NCBI RefSeq assembly: GCF_003431975.1
Contig: NZ_CP027116.1
Coordinates: 372,001 to 436,000 of the forward strand
DNA length: 64,000 bases
Origin: Bacillus pumilus
GTDB taxonomy: Bacteria; Bacillota; Bacilli; Bacillales; Bacillaceae
Reading direction: 5' to 3'
Shown here piece after piece: positions 40,401 through 47,422 of this stretch (the stretch's first letter is position 1; every line of letters begins with the position of its first letter). The translations under genes and the position numbers were made by a program. Under the pieces are notes generated by a model. It was not told the DNA's origin, ran no database searches, and saw only the letters and a program-made list of their open reading frames with translations.

Positions 40401-41169
40401 TGCACCGCCTGCCGGTGGAACGGTCATGGGCTATATCGATGTTACTAAGCTGATGACACACCAAGGCGCTGTGTACGCCTTGCAGTCTCCTGGATTATAT
40501 GAGGATGAAGAACCGCAATTCCTTCATTATACAGAGCTTGTGTCCATATTTGTTGAAGCCATAGAGACCTTCTATCGCCCGGGCATTGACTATCTAGCAG
40601 GGCATTCAATGGGCGGGCACCTTGCCTACGGAATGAATCAGCGGCTCTGCCATGCAGGAAAAGCGCCGAAAGGGCTCATCATTTTAGATACGGTCCCGGT
40701 GTTAAGAGATGAAGCAGATCAAGGACTTCATGCGGATATGAACGAAGAAGAAGTGAAAATGCTTGCGCTTGTCCTTGGAATGGGAAATCTCGTCGGTATT
40801 CAGCCAGAAGCATTACAAGGGCTAAGCTTCCAAGAAGTGAAACAAAGAATACTCAAAGAAGCAGAAAAGGATGAAGTGGTTCATCAATTTATGAATGATC
40901 AGTATTTAGATAAATATTTGCAAATGCAAACGCACAATACGATCATGTCACAAGCCATTGAATTAGAAAAAGAACCATTCCCAGTGCCGTTTTATATTGT
41001 ACAAAGCAGTGATCACGCCATTGATTTTCAGAAGAAGTTCTCAGACTGGGAGGCTTATACGAAAGGAACGTGCTCGTATTACCACATCAAAGGAGACCAT
41101 GTCACCATGATGAAAAGGCCGCAGGCAGATGAACTGGCAAGAATTCTTCAAACGATAATAAAGGGGTAA
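34402..41169 (+). CDS. Depsipeptide-type NRPS second subunit, main part: AL(end)-KR-T-C-A-T-TE
   Basis: This 2255-residue frame continues the AL domain begun at 32975; the TTG at 34402 has no ribosome site, so it is not a natural start. Order: end of AL (1-290, FHTGDLGFI, TGREKDIIVINGANYLNYE, ESGKIQRAQ), KR (530-740, GGLGGIG, GSVNG, YSAAN), T (GGHSLKAT near 878), C (938-1370), A (1394-1880, TSGSTGTPKG near 1543), T (GGDSIIS near 1929) and a thioesterase (1960-2255, GHSMGG near 2067, late GDHVTMM histidine). The C active site reads HHIISDA, with Ala for the usual Gly. The A pocket reads D-A-F-C-L-G-A-T-L: D235 is present, so an alpha-amino acid, probably aliphatic. Final TE suggests release by cyclisation, possibly after joining repeat units as in cereulide and valinomycin (inference). 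srfAD follows after 6 bases. Confidence 0.88.
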   Translation: MTYIMNAAEAVVPKVTQRFMHIMEQHGLNRHAMVPAYGMSETSSAIVQSKEFMRHGDQDGQLTIDQTSLTGEIQYVSQDHPHKMTFTEVGAPIPSVWIRIVDEHHHVLPEDQVGRLQVKSPTIMMGYDQNEEANQEVFAENGWFHTGDLGFIHEGRLVLTGREKDIIVINGANYLNYEIEAVVEEVHGVEVTFAAAYGIYNPESSNDTLAVFFVSQKDSLEDQITMIQQIREAIIRKIGIEPDHIIPVKKDQFPKTESGKIQRAQLGAALKEGVFRDIERALDLASENEQTLPDWFFKRIWVKEHIGPSHPASDHVLVFEDEKGLYQSLYAQLEQRNQSYVSVKRGHEFLRVSKGMYQMNPRIKGDYVRLVAALEADELKIGQVLHLWNVTDKVTLVDPVQFKDIHEAANCSILYLYQAWRQENKELARLVVVTKGGQFVSPEDDLHVEKTSLVGLLKTIPQEWGGVEVSQIDIEAEHIEHDAKHIAEELSAIHIKSEVSYRKGHRFVPKLEKVDMMKAPRTEEFLEYEGLYLLTGGLGGIGFELSKQMLQFGLKLVLIGRTTLEDSLEKKKAFSQLKGLGDVIYIQADVTDLADVEQAVYKAEKHFGQSIRGVLHLAGAGNVSEHFQQVDKYTLAHTSEEDFTKELSGKADGAFVLQEAFKHDPAVPLVFFGSVNGFFGGTTFGAYSAANSFLDGLAHTLTFQEGRRAISLNFSMWDNVGLSKGHTGAALTVRKGFQLIGKKQGVHSLCLGARLNEAHLFIGLDGANQEIAAYLHPAPIPTFEKKLFYTVQPGKEVQVEEIAGVAKGNWVIQQVQEIPKKQDGSIDHEALKLNHHKNGQHLEKQLPETKTEQVLAAIWEDILDVDRVYKEDQFFDLGGHSLKATQTISQINHEFSIKAPLKILFESKHLAHLAQMVDDIKGAPAVQEAKIPKLEKRASYDLSHAQKRIWFLSTLEKSHHYNILGAWKLTGQLHIQALTKAIGLLTKRHEALRATFKSIGGKPVQLIREDLPPSVTVANFSLFNEKTRTRRLKQLIQQEANRIYDLERGPLAQWTIVDMGDEEYYLLCAQHHIISDAWSLSLLIQEAEVLYGALLADETPQLPALEIEWTDYVHWENDQVTHHQEDQAYWLDALQGELPVLELPFDRPRPPVQTFNGATEQIVLEETLIRRLQALSKQQGTTLFMTMLSAYYVLLHKLSGQTDIIIGSPIAGRDAKQSENLVGMFVNTLALRQDISTADTFTDVMENVKKMTLKAFEHQHYPFDKLVDDLSLDRDLSRSPIFQVAMGYVTDSLDVNLKGLTSEHVMVHHTVSKFDLTLHVFEQGEQLSIHVEYNTDLFDQETIHRYIDYYLHLLDGMTAQPERTFFDYCLMDKVEQAGMIIGKNQTATPYPKRTLQELFEEQVQCDPQRTALSYLEEHMTYQELDEKATKLAAYLQSKGIGPGSLVPMLFDRSFEMIVSVLGIVKSGAAYVPMSPEYPDARIRLIVRDTQSDVIITQSHLIERLVDFTGTKIDMDKPLPETNAVYQREQSIIGKDQVAYVNYTSGSTGTPKGVMLPHAGVVRLVRETNYIELGPDDKMLQLSNYAFDAFTFELWGMLLNGGQLILIPKYAALNMDELSRLIKMHQVTANCLPTALFNRLVEHDPKSVVGYRTLLVGGEAMSSEHARKALPHMEGVLINAYGPTENTTLATTHRVTDVLEDARSVPIGVPVSNSTVVILDEALNPVPAGVKGEIYIGGTGLAKGYLHDLERTQERFIDNPFPELEGDKLYRSGDLGTWRSDGTIEYLGRKDNLVKIRGYRIECGEIETALLKHPQVKECTVIAKTYGSSKRLAAYLVTDGENPVPGWKAFLQESLPGYMIPSYFIVLDEMPVTTNGKVDQKALPEPTEKISLSQNEDKPVTETEKQIVTAFKEVLGVKQVGIRDSFFDLGGDSIISIQAVAKLKEKGIRVDPKWIFMHPEPAQLAAHVDAVPESGDYVERSPKDYVMELKKGDPAEPRIFFAPPAGGTVMGYIDVTKLMTHQGAVYALQSPGLYEDEEPQFLHYTELVSIFVEAIETFYRPGIDYLAGHSMGGHLAYGMNQRLCHAGKAPKGLIILDTVPVLRDEADQGLHADMNEEEVKMLALVLGMGNLVGIQPEALQGLSFQEVKQRILKEAEKDEVVHQFMNDQYLDKYLQMQTHNTIMSQAIELEKEPFPVPFYIVQSSDHAIDFQKKFSDWEAYTKGTCSYYHIKGDHVTMMKRPQADELARILQTIIKG

Positions 41170-41175
41170 GGACGT

Positions 41176-41916
41176 ATGAATCATTTATTTAAAACCTTTG
41201 AAAAAAAATCAGAACTTATTCAACTTATTTGTTTTCCTTTTGCAGGTGGTTACTCCGCCTCGTACCGTCCGCTCTTTGAACAACTAAAAGGCACTGCCGA
41301 AGTAACAGCAGCAGAGCCCCCAGGGCATGGAACCAATCTCATGCCGCTCGAAACGAGCATTGACCGATTGGCTGAGCTATACAAAGAAGGACTCACGGGC
41401 AAACTGAACCGCCCATTTATCCTGTTCGGACATTCCATGGGAGGACTTGTCGTGTATAGACTGACGCAGCTACTAGAAAAGGAAGGAATTGATCCGGCAG
41501 CAGTCGTGATCTCCGCCATTCAGCCGCCGCAAACAAAACGACAGATCCTGACTCATTTATCCAATGAAGCATTTGTTCAGCATATTGCCGAAATGGGAGG
41601 GATTCCAAAAGAATTATTAGAGAACAAACCCATGATGGATTACTTTACGCCGTCCTTACGTGCAGACTATCAAGCGCTGGAAACCTTCCAGCACAAGGAT
41701 CAATTCATCATCGAAACACCCGTTTATTTATTCAATGGAACACAAGATGAAAAATGCATGCAAGATGCAAACGGCTGGCTGCCATGGGCAAAAACCATCG
41801 AACGCACCAATTTTGATGGAGGCCACATGTACATCAACACACACCTCAAGCACTTCGCAGAACAGATGAGACAAGTGATTGACCTGACAATCAATCAACA
41901 CCTCATCAAACATTAA
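41176..41916 (+). CDS. srfAD: Type II thioesterase of surfactin synthetase
   Basis: This 246-residue alpha/beta hydrolase clears wrongly primed or stalled carrier domains of the NRPS. It closely resembles B. subtilis SrfAD along its whole length (ICFPFAGGYSAS, AAEPPGHGTN, VISAIQPP). The nucleophile motif is GHSMGG with Ser87; GTQDEKC probably supplies the acid and DGGHMY the histidine. Its ATG is 6 bases after the preceding stop and its ribosome site (AAGGGGTAAGG) overlaps the end of that gene, so it is translationally linked to the depsipeptide synthetase. In B. subtilis it directly follows srfAC; here about 18 kb separate them. It probably serves both assembly lines. Confidence 0.95.
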   Translation: MNHLFKTFEKKSELIQLICFPFAGGYSASYRPLFEQLKGTAEVTAAEPPGHGTNLMPLETSIDRLAELYKEGLTGKLNRPFILFGHSMGGLVVYRLTQLLEKEGIDPAAVVISAIQPPQTKRQILTHLSNEAFVQHIAEMGGIPKELLENKPMMDYFTPSLRADYQALETFQHKDQFIIETPVYLFNGTQDEKCMQDANGWLPWAKTIERTNFDGGHMYINTHLKHFAEQMRQVIDLTINQHLIKH

Positions 41917-41917
41917 T

Positions 41918-41950
41918 AAAAAGCGGTCCTCATTAAAGGGACCGCTTTTT
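41918..41950 (+). terminator. Strong bidirectional intrinsic terminator
   Basis: Arms AAAAAGCGGTCC (41918-41929) and GGACCGCTTTTT (41939-41950) with a 9-base loop, starting one base after the srfAD stop. The A and T runs on both sides make it work for srfAD and for the convergent ycxC, whose last codons lie inside it. It ends the NRPS transcription unit. Confidence 0.93.
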
Positions 41951-42865
41951 CTCATGATTTCTGCCTTTCACCACATTCCCGCCAATCACTCCGCCAATGA
42001 CCAGCACACCTCCGATGAGATGATACCAATCGATTGTTTCATGTAAAATGAGGACCCCGGCGGCGACAGTTATAAACGCAGATAAATTGTTAAAGATGCT
42101 GACCTTTGCCGCTTCGAGCTGAGAGAGGGCATAGTTTGATAAATATGCCGTGAGAAGCGATGAAAGAATGCCTAAAAAGAGCATCGACCATACAAAAGAT
42201 GGTTGTGTGAATGGGCTGAAAAATTGCACTGTTGTTCCGTTTACTGAATGCCGGATGAGCGAAGCGGCATTGAAAAAGACAAATCCAAAAAATGTCATCA
42301 CAAAGGTGAGTTCAATCACATGGAAGCGCCGTGTAATCACCCGGGCAAATACACTGTATGCACTGGAGGATAAGGCTGAAAGTAATATCAGTGCATAGCC
42401 GATCATGTGTGAATGCTTCACATCAATTCCCTTCATGACGAAGAGAAGCATTACCCCGCACACCGAAAGAATGGTAAACAGCACTTGGATCCATGTCGCG
42501 CGTTCCTTCAAAAACCACGCGGCCAGCACCATCGTCAGAATGGGAATCGTTGCTTGAATGATGCCAGCCTCTGACGAAGAGGTATACATCAGCCCCCATA
42601 CTTGAAACGCAAAAAACAGCACAGGGTAAAGCAAGGAAAACGGTACGATGTAGAGAAGGTCACGCCATTGAATGGAGAGGCGGTTCTTCTTTCGTAAAAA
42701 TGGATACAGCAATAGTGCGGCTGCAAAAGAAATCGTAAAGCGGTGTGCCAATAAATCGATTGGGTTTGCTGACTCTAATGCAATTTTGACAAATAAAAAT
42801 GAAAAGCCAATGATCGTTGCGTAGCCTATTGCGGCAGCATACGCTTTCTGTTTTAAAATATTCAC
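41933..42865 (-). CDS. ycxC: EamA/DMT-family membrane transporter
   Basis: This protein of about 310 residues is a drug/metabolite exporter-type membrane protein with about ten hydrophobic segments in two EamA halves. It resembles B. subtilis YcxC, which sits in the same place downstream of srfAD (KAYAAAIGYATIIGFSFLFVKIAL, FLKERATW, LHETIDWYHLIGGVLVIGGV). I choose the GTG at 42865 because AAGGAG lies 7 bases upstream and the length fits YcxC; the longer ATG form (to 42892) lacks a ribosome site. It is divergent from ycxD, a MocR regulator likely to control it. Substrate unknown. Its end overlaps the shared terminator. Confidence 0.85.
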   Translation of the reverse strand: MNILKQKAYAAAIGYATIIGFSFLFVKIALESANPIDLLAHRFTISFAAALLLYPFLRKKNRLSIQWRDLLYIVPFSLLYPVLFFAFQVWGLMYTSSSEAGIIQATIPILTMVLAAWFLKERATWIQVLFTILSVCGVMLLFVMKGIDVKHSHMIGYALILLSALSSSAYSVFARVITRRFHVIELTFVMTFFGFVFFNAASLIRHSVNGTTVQFFSPFTQPSFVWSMLFLGILSSLLTAYLSNYALSQLEAAKVSIFNNLSAFITVAAGVLILHETIDWYHLIGGVLVIGGVIGGNVVKGRNHEKKRSL

Positions 42866-42970
42866 AACGTGACTCCTTATACGAGCATGCATGCTTCAGA
42901 TGAATTGACCGGTTCTGTTCTTTTATCGTAATTGGATCATCTAAGGTGTACAATAAGAGAACATGATATC

Positions 42971-42982
42971 TGTACCGGTACA
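42971..42982. promoter_or_regulatory. Palindrome in the ycxC-ycxD divergent region, possible operator
   Basis: TGTACCGGTACA is a perfect 12-base palindrome ending where the ycxD ribosome site begins. A second ACCGGT core lies at 42908-42913 in a weaker palindromic context, 66 bases away and closer to ycxC. Two like sites between a transporter and a divergent MocR-type regulator fit an autoregulated operator, but no binding data are visible and I could not place convincing -35/-10 boxes. Confidence 0.4.
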
Positions 42983-42995
42983 AGGAGGAAGTGAT

Positions 42996-44333
42996 GTGAG
43001 GAAATATGATCAGCTTGTTCTCAGCTTAAAAGAGAAAATGGCATCTGGTGAATACCGTGCTGGCATAAAGATCCCTTCCATTCGCCATTTAGCGGCTCAA
43101 TATGCAGTAAGTAAAAGCACTGTCATCAAAGCACTAGACACATTAGAACGTGAACATCTGCTATATTCTGTAGAAAGAAGCGGCTACTATGTCGTGAAAA
43201 CAAAGCAGTCAGCGGGGAAAGAGGATAGCACATGGATTGATTTTGCTTCATCTGCACCTGATCCCGTCGTGTTTCCATATGTTGATTTCCAGCACTGCAT
43301 CAACCAAGCTATCGATTTGTATCAAAATGACTTGTTTATTTACGGCACAGCCAATGGATTACCCTCGCTGCTGCCAGTCATTTCTAAGCGATTAATGGAT
43401 TATCAAGTGTTTGCAAATCCAGAACAAATCGTTATGACTTCTGGTATTCAGCTGGCGTTATCCATTTTAAGCACCATCCCTTTTCCGAATGCCAAACAGA
43501 CCATACTAGTCGAACAGCCAGGGTATCACCTATACCTTCAATATTTAGAAAAAAATCAACTGCCTGTGATGGGGATTCAGCGGACGGAAAAGGGAATTGA
43601 CCTTCAGAAATTGGAGCGCATCTTTCGAGAAGAGGAGATTCGTTTTTTCTATACGATGCCGAGGTTTCAAAACCCGCTTGGAACGAGCTTGTCAAAGCAG
43701 GAGAAAAGAGCGATTGCAGCTCTTGCCGAGAAATATGATGTCTATATCGTTGAAGATGATTATATAGCCGATTTAGAATTTGATGCAAAAAGAGACCCGA
43801 TCTATTCATACGATCAGGCGGGTAAGGTCATTTATTTAAAAAGCTTCTCCAAGATCATCTTTCCAGGACTTCGAACAGGAGCGGTCGTCTTACCTGAGGA
43901 ATTGATTAGACCTTTTAGCGAACACAAACGGCTCATTGATATCGACAGCTCCATGCTGTCACAGGCAGCCTTAGAAATATATTTGAAAAGCGGGATGTTT
44001 GAACGGCATCGAGACAGAATGCAGACAACCTATCGAAACCGATCCAAACAGCTAGTGACATGCCTGAAAAACGATCAAATCGCTTATCAACTAGGAGAAG
44101 AGGAGCCAGCTACTCATACACATGTACGTTTCGATCGGTCAATTCCGATGAACCAGCTCATTCAGCAGCTGAAAAAGGCATCTGTTTCCATTCAGTCAAT
44201 CGACCGCCATTATCTGTCGACCTATCAAAAAGACCCCATTCTTCAGTTAAACATTTGGCATGTGAAAGAAGAGCAAATCACACGTGGAGTCGATTTGATA
44301 AAGACAGCATTTCAGCAAATTGGGCGATATTAA
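42996..44333 (+). CDS. ycxD: MocR-family (GntR/aminotransferase) transcriptional regulator
   Basis: This 445-residue regulator has an N-terminal GntR winged helix (about 1-70: YRAGIKIPSIRHLAAQYAVSKSTVIKAL) and a fold-type I aminotransferase-like domain (about 90-440) with EDDYIADLEF and a PLP-lysine motif, YLKSFSKIIFPGLRTG. It matches B. subtilis YcxD in length and position between ycxC and sfp. I use GTG 42996 because AAGGAGG lies 7 bases upstream; the ATG at 42963 has none. Such regulators sense PLP or amino compounds and often control a divergent neighbour, here ycxC. It ends overlapping the convergent sfp by 4 bases. Confidence 0.88.
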   Translation: MRKYDQLVLSLKEKMASGEYRAGIKIPSIRHLAAQYAVSKSTVIKALDTLEREHLLYSVERSGYYVVKTKQSAGKEDSTWIDFASSAPDPVVFPYVDFQHCINQAIDLYQNDLFIYGTANGLPSLLPVISKRLMDYQVFANPEQIVMTSGIQLALSILSTIPFPNAKQTILVEQPGYHLYLQYLEKNQLPVMGIQRTEKGIDLQKLERIFREEEIRFFYTMPRFQNPLGTSLSKQEKRAIAALAEKYDVYIVEDDYIADLEFDAKRDPIYSYDQAGKVIYLKSFSKIIFPGLRTGAVVLPEELIRPFSEHKRLIDIDSSMLSQAALEIYLKSGMFERHRDRMQTTYRNRSKQLVTCLKNDQIAYQLGEEEPATHTHVRFDRSIPMNQLIQQLKKASVSIQSIDRHYLSTYQKDPILQLNIWHVKEEQITRGVDLIKTAFQQIGRY

Positions 44334-45022
44334 AGACGAGACAGCACATCATGGCAAGAGAGAACGTCAACAAGTTCAGCCGCAGAAGGCTTTCTTGTAC
44401 ACACCGCCATTTGGTAGGCAGGATCGAGTGAGTATGTTTGAACAAAGCAAGGCGCTTCATGGTCAGGTAATGAAAGCGTCGCCTGTCCATCCTCTGACAG
44501 GCGGGCTGTAAAGGACGAAAGACCATAGGATAATCCCTTCCCCGTCAGCTTAATAAAGGCTTCTTTCATTGACCAGAGATGAAAGAAGTAGGCTTCCTGC
44601 CTTTCTTCCGGCTGTGAAAGTAAATCCTCATACTCATCTGCTGAAAAAAATCGTCTGGCAATCGCTAGATCAATCGGTTTGATCTCCTCAATATCAATAC
44701 CTACAGGTGCATCATCTATTGCGCATACGACCCAATCACCGGAGTGAGAAAGATTAAAATGAAAGGAAGGAATGTGCCGGACGACAGGCTTGCCATTGCC
44801 CTCTGTTTCAAAAACGATCTCATCAAAAGGCAGATCGTACATTTCATGGATCATTTGACGAACCAGCACCTCACCTAACAGAGTTCTTCTAGCATCAATC
44901 AAAAAACGAAAGCGCTCAGCGGCAGCACGCTTTTCAGCTGACACAAAGGGTTTCAATTGATCGATTTGCTTTCGTGCATTGATTTCATCTAATTGTTGTA
45001 ATTGAATAGCGAAAATCTTCAT
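44330..45022 (-). CDS. sfp: 4'-phosphopantetheinyl transferase Sfp
   Basis: This 230-residue enzyme transfers phosphopantetheine from CoA to the Ser of carrier domains and is essential for NRPS activity. It shows family motifs GNGKPVV, FNLSHSGDWVVCA, GIDIE (Asp110, Glu112) and WSMKEAFIKLTGKGL (Glu154, Lys158), each offset by about three from Sfp residues known to bind Mg and CoA. All catalytic residues are intact, in contrast to the truncated sfp of B. subtilis 168. ATG 45022 has GAGG 7 bases upstream; an in-frame TTG at 45034 is less likely. It can serve both the lipopeptide and depsipeptide systems in this window. Confidence 0.95.
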   Translation of the reverse strand: MKIFAIQLQQLDEINARKQIDQLKPFVSAEKRAAAERFRFLIDARRTLLGEVLVRQMIHEMYDLPFDEIVFETEGNGKPVVRHIPSFHFNLSHSGDWVVCAIDDAPVGIDIEEIKPIDLAIARRFFSADEYEDLLSQPEERQEAYFFHLWSMKEAFIKLTGKGLSYGLSSFTARLSEDGQATLSLPDHEAPCFVQTYSLDPAYQMAVCTRKPSAAELVDVLSCHDVLSRL

Positions 45023-45152
45023 AATGAACCTCAACGTTTTTACATGTATTGTACCATTGGAAGAACACAGTGCGAAGCATCCTTTTCAATAAAAGCATAA
45101 AGTGAAGACGTCATCATAGTAGTCTCATATATTCGTGATTTTTGCACAAGAA

Positions 45153-45182
45153 AAGCCATTCTTTTGTAGAATGGCTTGTTCT
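45153..45182 (-). terminator. Probable intrinsic terminator of yczE
   Basis: Arms AAGCCATTCT (45153-45162) and AGAATGGCTT (45168-45177) with a 5-base loop lie just after the yczE stop. On the minus strand the hairpin is followed by TTCTTG, a modest T-rich tail. Confidence 0.7.
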
Positions 45183-45826
45183 TATCGGATAACCGTTTGA
45201 ACTGGTTTCTCTGCTGTTTTGGTAATAAGCAGCTCTAGGAGCCGTGTCGATTGCGGCAAAGAGAAACGAAGGACGAGACCTGTGAAGATGGCGGTCAGAA
45301 TCGTGCCAACGCCAATTGGTCCGCCGAGCATCCATGCAAATAAAAGCACGGTTAACTCAATGCCATTTCGCACCCACTGCACGTTCAAGCCAGTTTTCGC
45401 TGAGATGAGCAGCATTAATGAATCCCTTGGTCCGGCGCCAAGATTGGCTGAGACATAAATGCCAACACCATAACCTGAAACCACAACGCCCGTAATAAAC
45501 ACATATAAAGCCGGTAAATACCCGTGTGGTGCAGGCAATACCGCATTAAAGAAATCTATAAACATACCAATCAGCACCATGTTCAGTAATGCGCCGATTT
45601 TTGGAAATGATTTCGTAAAAACAGAAGTCATTGTCACAATGAGTGCACCAATAATGATGGACCACTGTCCAATCGTGAGTCCAAAGTGCTGAAACAGTCC
45701 GTAGTGGAAGGCGTCCCAAGGACCAATCCCAAGAATCTTTCCTTTCACTGTCAGCGATAGTCCAAAAGCTAGTACGATCAGTCCAACAAAATAAAAAAAC
45801 CAACGTAAAAGATGTTCCCGCTTCAA
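45182..45826 (-). CDS. yczE: YczE-like multi-pass membrane protein
   Basis: This protein of about 214 residues has five or six hydrophobic segments and belongs to the YczE/YyaS/YitT-like membrane family. Features include FGLSLTVKGKILGIGPWDAFHYGLF and NLGAGPRDSLMLL. In B. subtilis and B. velezensis yczE lies beside sfp, and it has been reported to matter for some NRPS products; how is not known. I choose TTG 45826 because AAGGGA sits 6 bases upstream and the length then matches B. subtilis YczE; a longer frame with ATG 45832 or 45862 has poor ribosome-site spacing. Not clearly in one unit with sfp, as a terminator follows it. Confidence 0.85.
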   Translation of the reverse strand: MKREHLLRWFFYFVGLIVLAFGLSLTVKGKILGIGPWDAFHYGLFQHFGLTIGQWSIIIGALIVTMTSVFTKSFPKIGALLNMVLIGMFIDFFNAVLPAPHGYLPALYVFITGVVVSGYGVGIYVSANLGAGPRDSLMLLISAKTGLNVQWVRNGIELTVLLFAWMLGGPIGVGTILTAIFTGLVLRFSLPQSTRLLELLITKTAEKPVQTVIR

Positions 45827-45929
45827 AAGCATTCCCTTCTTTCTTAAACACTCGATTTCCATCGTAACATACTCTCACACCCCTTTAAATGGCTTTGCTC
45901 AATTGTAATCGCTTACTTTTAAAAAGATA

Positions 45930-45968
45930 AAAAAAGGCTGTTCTCACCAAGCGAGAACAGCCTTTTTT
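45930..45968. terminator. Strong intrinsic terminator after tcyC
   Basis: Arms AAAAAAGGCTGTTCTC (45930-45945) and GAGAACAGCCTTTTTT (45953-45968) with a 7-base loop, immediately after the tcyC stop. The A run on the other side makes it symmetrical, but yczE starts beyond it on the same strand, so it mainly ends the tcyABC unit. Confidence 0.93.
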
Positions 45969-45973
45969 CATGA

Positions 45974-46717
45974 TCATACTGGATTCAAAATCCGGTTTAA
46001 GAATTGTTTTGTTCGTTCTTCCTTCGGTCGTTTGAAGATTTCTTCTGGAGGACCTTGTTCGACGATGACGCCGCCATCAATAAAAATCACTTCGTCTGCC
46101 ACTTCTTGGGCAAACTTGATTTCATGTGTGACAACCGCCATGGTCCAGCCTTCTTTCGCTAAATCCTTCATGACCTTTAAGACTTCACCGACAAGCTCAG
46201 GGTCAAGTGCAGAGGTTGGTTCATCAAAAAGCATGAGCTCTGGCTGAATGGCAAGTGCACGGGCAATGCCGACACGCTGCTTTTGACCGCCTGACAGCTG
46301 GAAAGGGTAAAGGTCTTTTTTATCTTCCAGACCGACTTTTTCTAATAGCTGAATGGCTTCTTTTCGAACCGTTTCCTTTGGACGGCGCTGCACTTGGACA
46401 GGACCTTCCATCACGTTCTCAAGCACTGTGCGATGGGGAAATAGGTGATAATCCTGAAATACCATGCCTGACTTGCGGCGAAGCTTCAGCAAATCAGCTT
46501 GTTTATTTTTTTTAGAAAAATCAATCGAGAAATCATCGAAGGTAAAGGAGCCGGCATTTGGAATTTCAAGTGCATTTAAACAGCGAAGCATCGTTGTTTT
46601 TCCTGAACCTGATGGACCAAGAATCGCCACAACCTGCCCTTTGTTGATCGTAAAATCAATCGACTTTAAAATCTCATTTTCACCAAAGGATTTGTTTAAG
46701 CCTTTGACTGTTAGCAT
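45974..46717 (-). CDS. tcyC: Cystine ABC transporter ATP-binding protein
   Basis: This 247-residue polar-amino-acid ABC ATPase drives L-cystine import with TcyA and TcyB. Walker A GPSGSGKT is at 34-41, the signature LSGGQKQR and Walker [14 protein letters not shown] follow, and an H-loop lies in VVTHEIKFA. Length equals B. subtilis TcyC. ATG 46717 follows AAGGAGG. It is last in the tcyA-tcyB-tcyC unit, 12 bases after tcyB. The position next to yczE matches B. subtilis, which supports TcyC over other amino-acid ABC ATPases. Confidence 0.93.
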   Translation of the reverse strand: MLTVKGLNKSFGENEILKSIDFTINKGQVVAILGPSGSGKTTMLRCLNALEIPNAGSFTFDDFSIDFSKKNKQADLLKLRRKSGMVFQDYHLFPHRTVLENVMEGPVQVQRRPKETVRKEAIQLLEKVGLEDKKDLYPFQLSGGQKQRVGIARALAIQPELMLFDEPTSALDPELVGEVLKVMKDLAKEGWTMAVVTHEIKFAQEVADEVIFIDGGVIVEQGPPEEIFKRPKEERTKQFLNRILNPV

Positions 46718-46729
46718 GTCTTTCCCTCC

Positions 46730-47422
46730 TTACCTTGCGACATATCGATCAAGTCGTTTTTCAATTTGATGCTGAACGAGCGATAGAATGAAGCAGAATA
46801 CCCAATAGATGAGGGCTGCTTCCATATAAATGAACAAGATCTGATCCAAGTTTGCCGCAGCAATTTCCTGTGATTTACGGAACATCTCTGCCACGAGGAT
46901 TTGGGAGGCAAGAGATGTATCCTTCACCAAACTAATGAATGAATTAGATAGTGGTGGAATCGATACACGTACAGCCTGCGGTAAAATCACGCGGACGAGC
47001 GTTTTACGATGCGTCATCCCAATTGAATAACCTGCTTCCCATTGTCCTTTAGGAACAGACAAGACGGATGCACGGATAATTTCCGATGCATATGCACCTA
47101 CGTTTAATGAAAAAGCGATAATGGCACTTGGATATGGATCTAGTGTGATATTAAATGTCGGAAAGAAATAGAAAATAATAAACAATTGCACAAAAAGCGG
47201 CGTTCCACGAACGGCCGACACATAGATGGAGAAAATCCATCTGAGGGCTTTGATTTTAGACATTCTAGCAAGAGCTGTCACAAGCGCGATAAAAATACCA
47301 ATAATAAAGGCAATGATGGCAAGGGGGATTGTATAATAAATCCCCTGCATCACCATTGGCCAAAAAGATTGCTGAAGAAGATCCCAAGGAATGACGACTC
47401 CTAGGGTATTACTTTGTAACAT
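46730..47422 (-). CDS. tcyB: Cystine ABC transporter permease
   Basis: This permease of about 230 residues has several membrane segments and the EAA-type cytoplasmic loop (EAGYSIGMTHRKTLVRVILPQAVR) typical of HisM-like polar-amino-acid permeases, plus the N-terminal AVRGTPLFVQLF motif. I use ATG 47422, which overlaps the end of tcyA by 14 bases and starts MLQSNTLGVVIPWD; a longer frame to 47455 would overlap tcyA further and lacks a ribosome site. Translation is probably coupled to tcyA. Together with TcyA and TcyC it imports cystine across the membrane. Confidence 0.9.
   Translation of the reverse strand: MLQSNTLGVVIPWDLLQQSFWPMVMQGIYYTIPLAIIAFIIGIFIALVTALARMSKIKALRWIFSIYVSAVRGTPLFVQLFIIFYFFPTFNITLDPYPSAIIAFSLNVGAYASEIIRASVLSVPKGQWEAGYSIGMTHRKTLVRVILPQAVRVSIPPLSNSFISLVKDTSLASQILVAEMFRKSQEIAAANLDQILFIYMEAALIYWVFCFILSLVQHQIEKRLDRYVAR

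Noticed and set aside
41933..42892. Longer ycxC with ATG at 42892
   Set aside because: The upstream ATG has no ribosome site, while GTG 42865 has AAGGAG at proper spacing and gives the family length.
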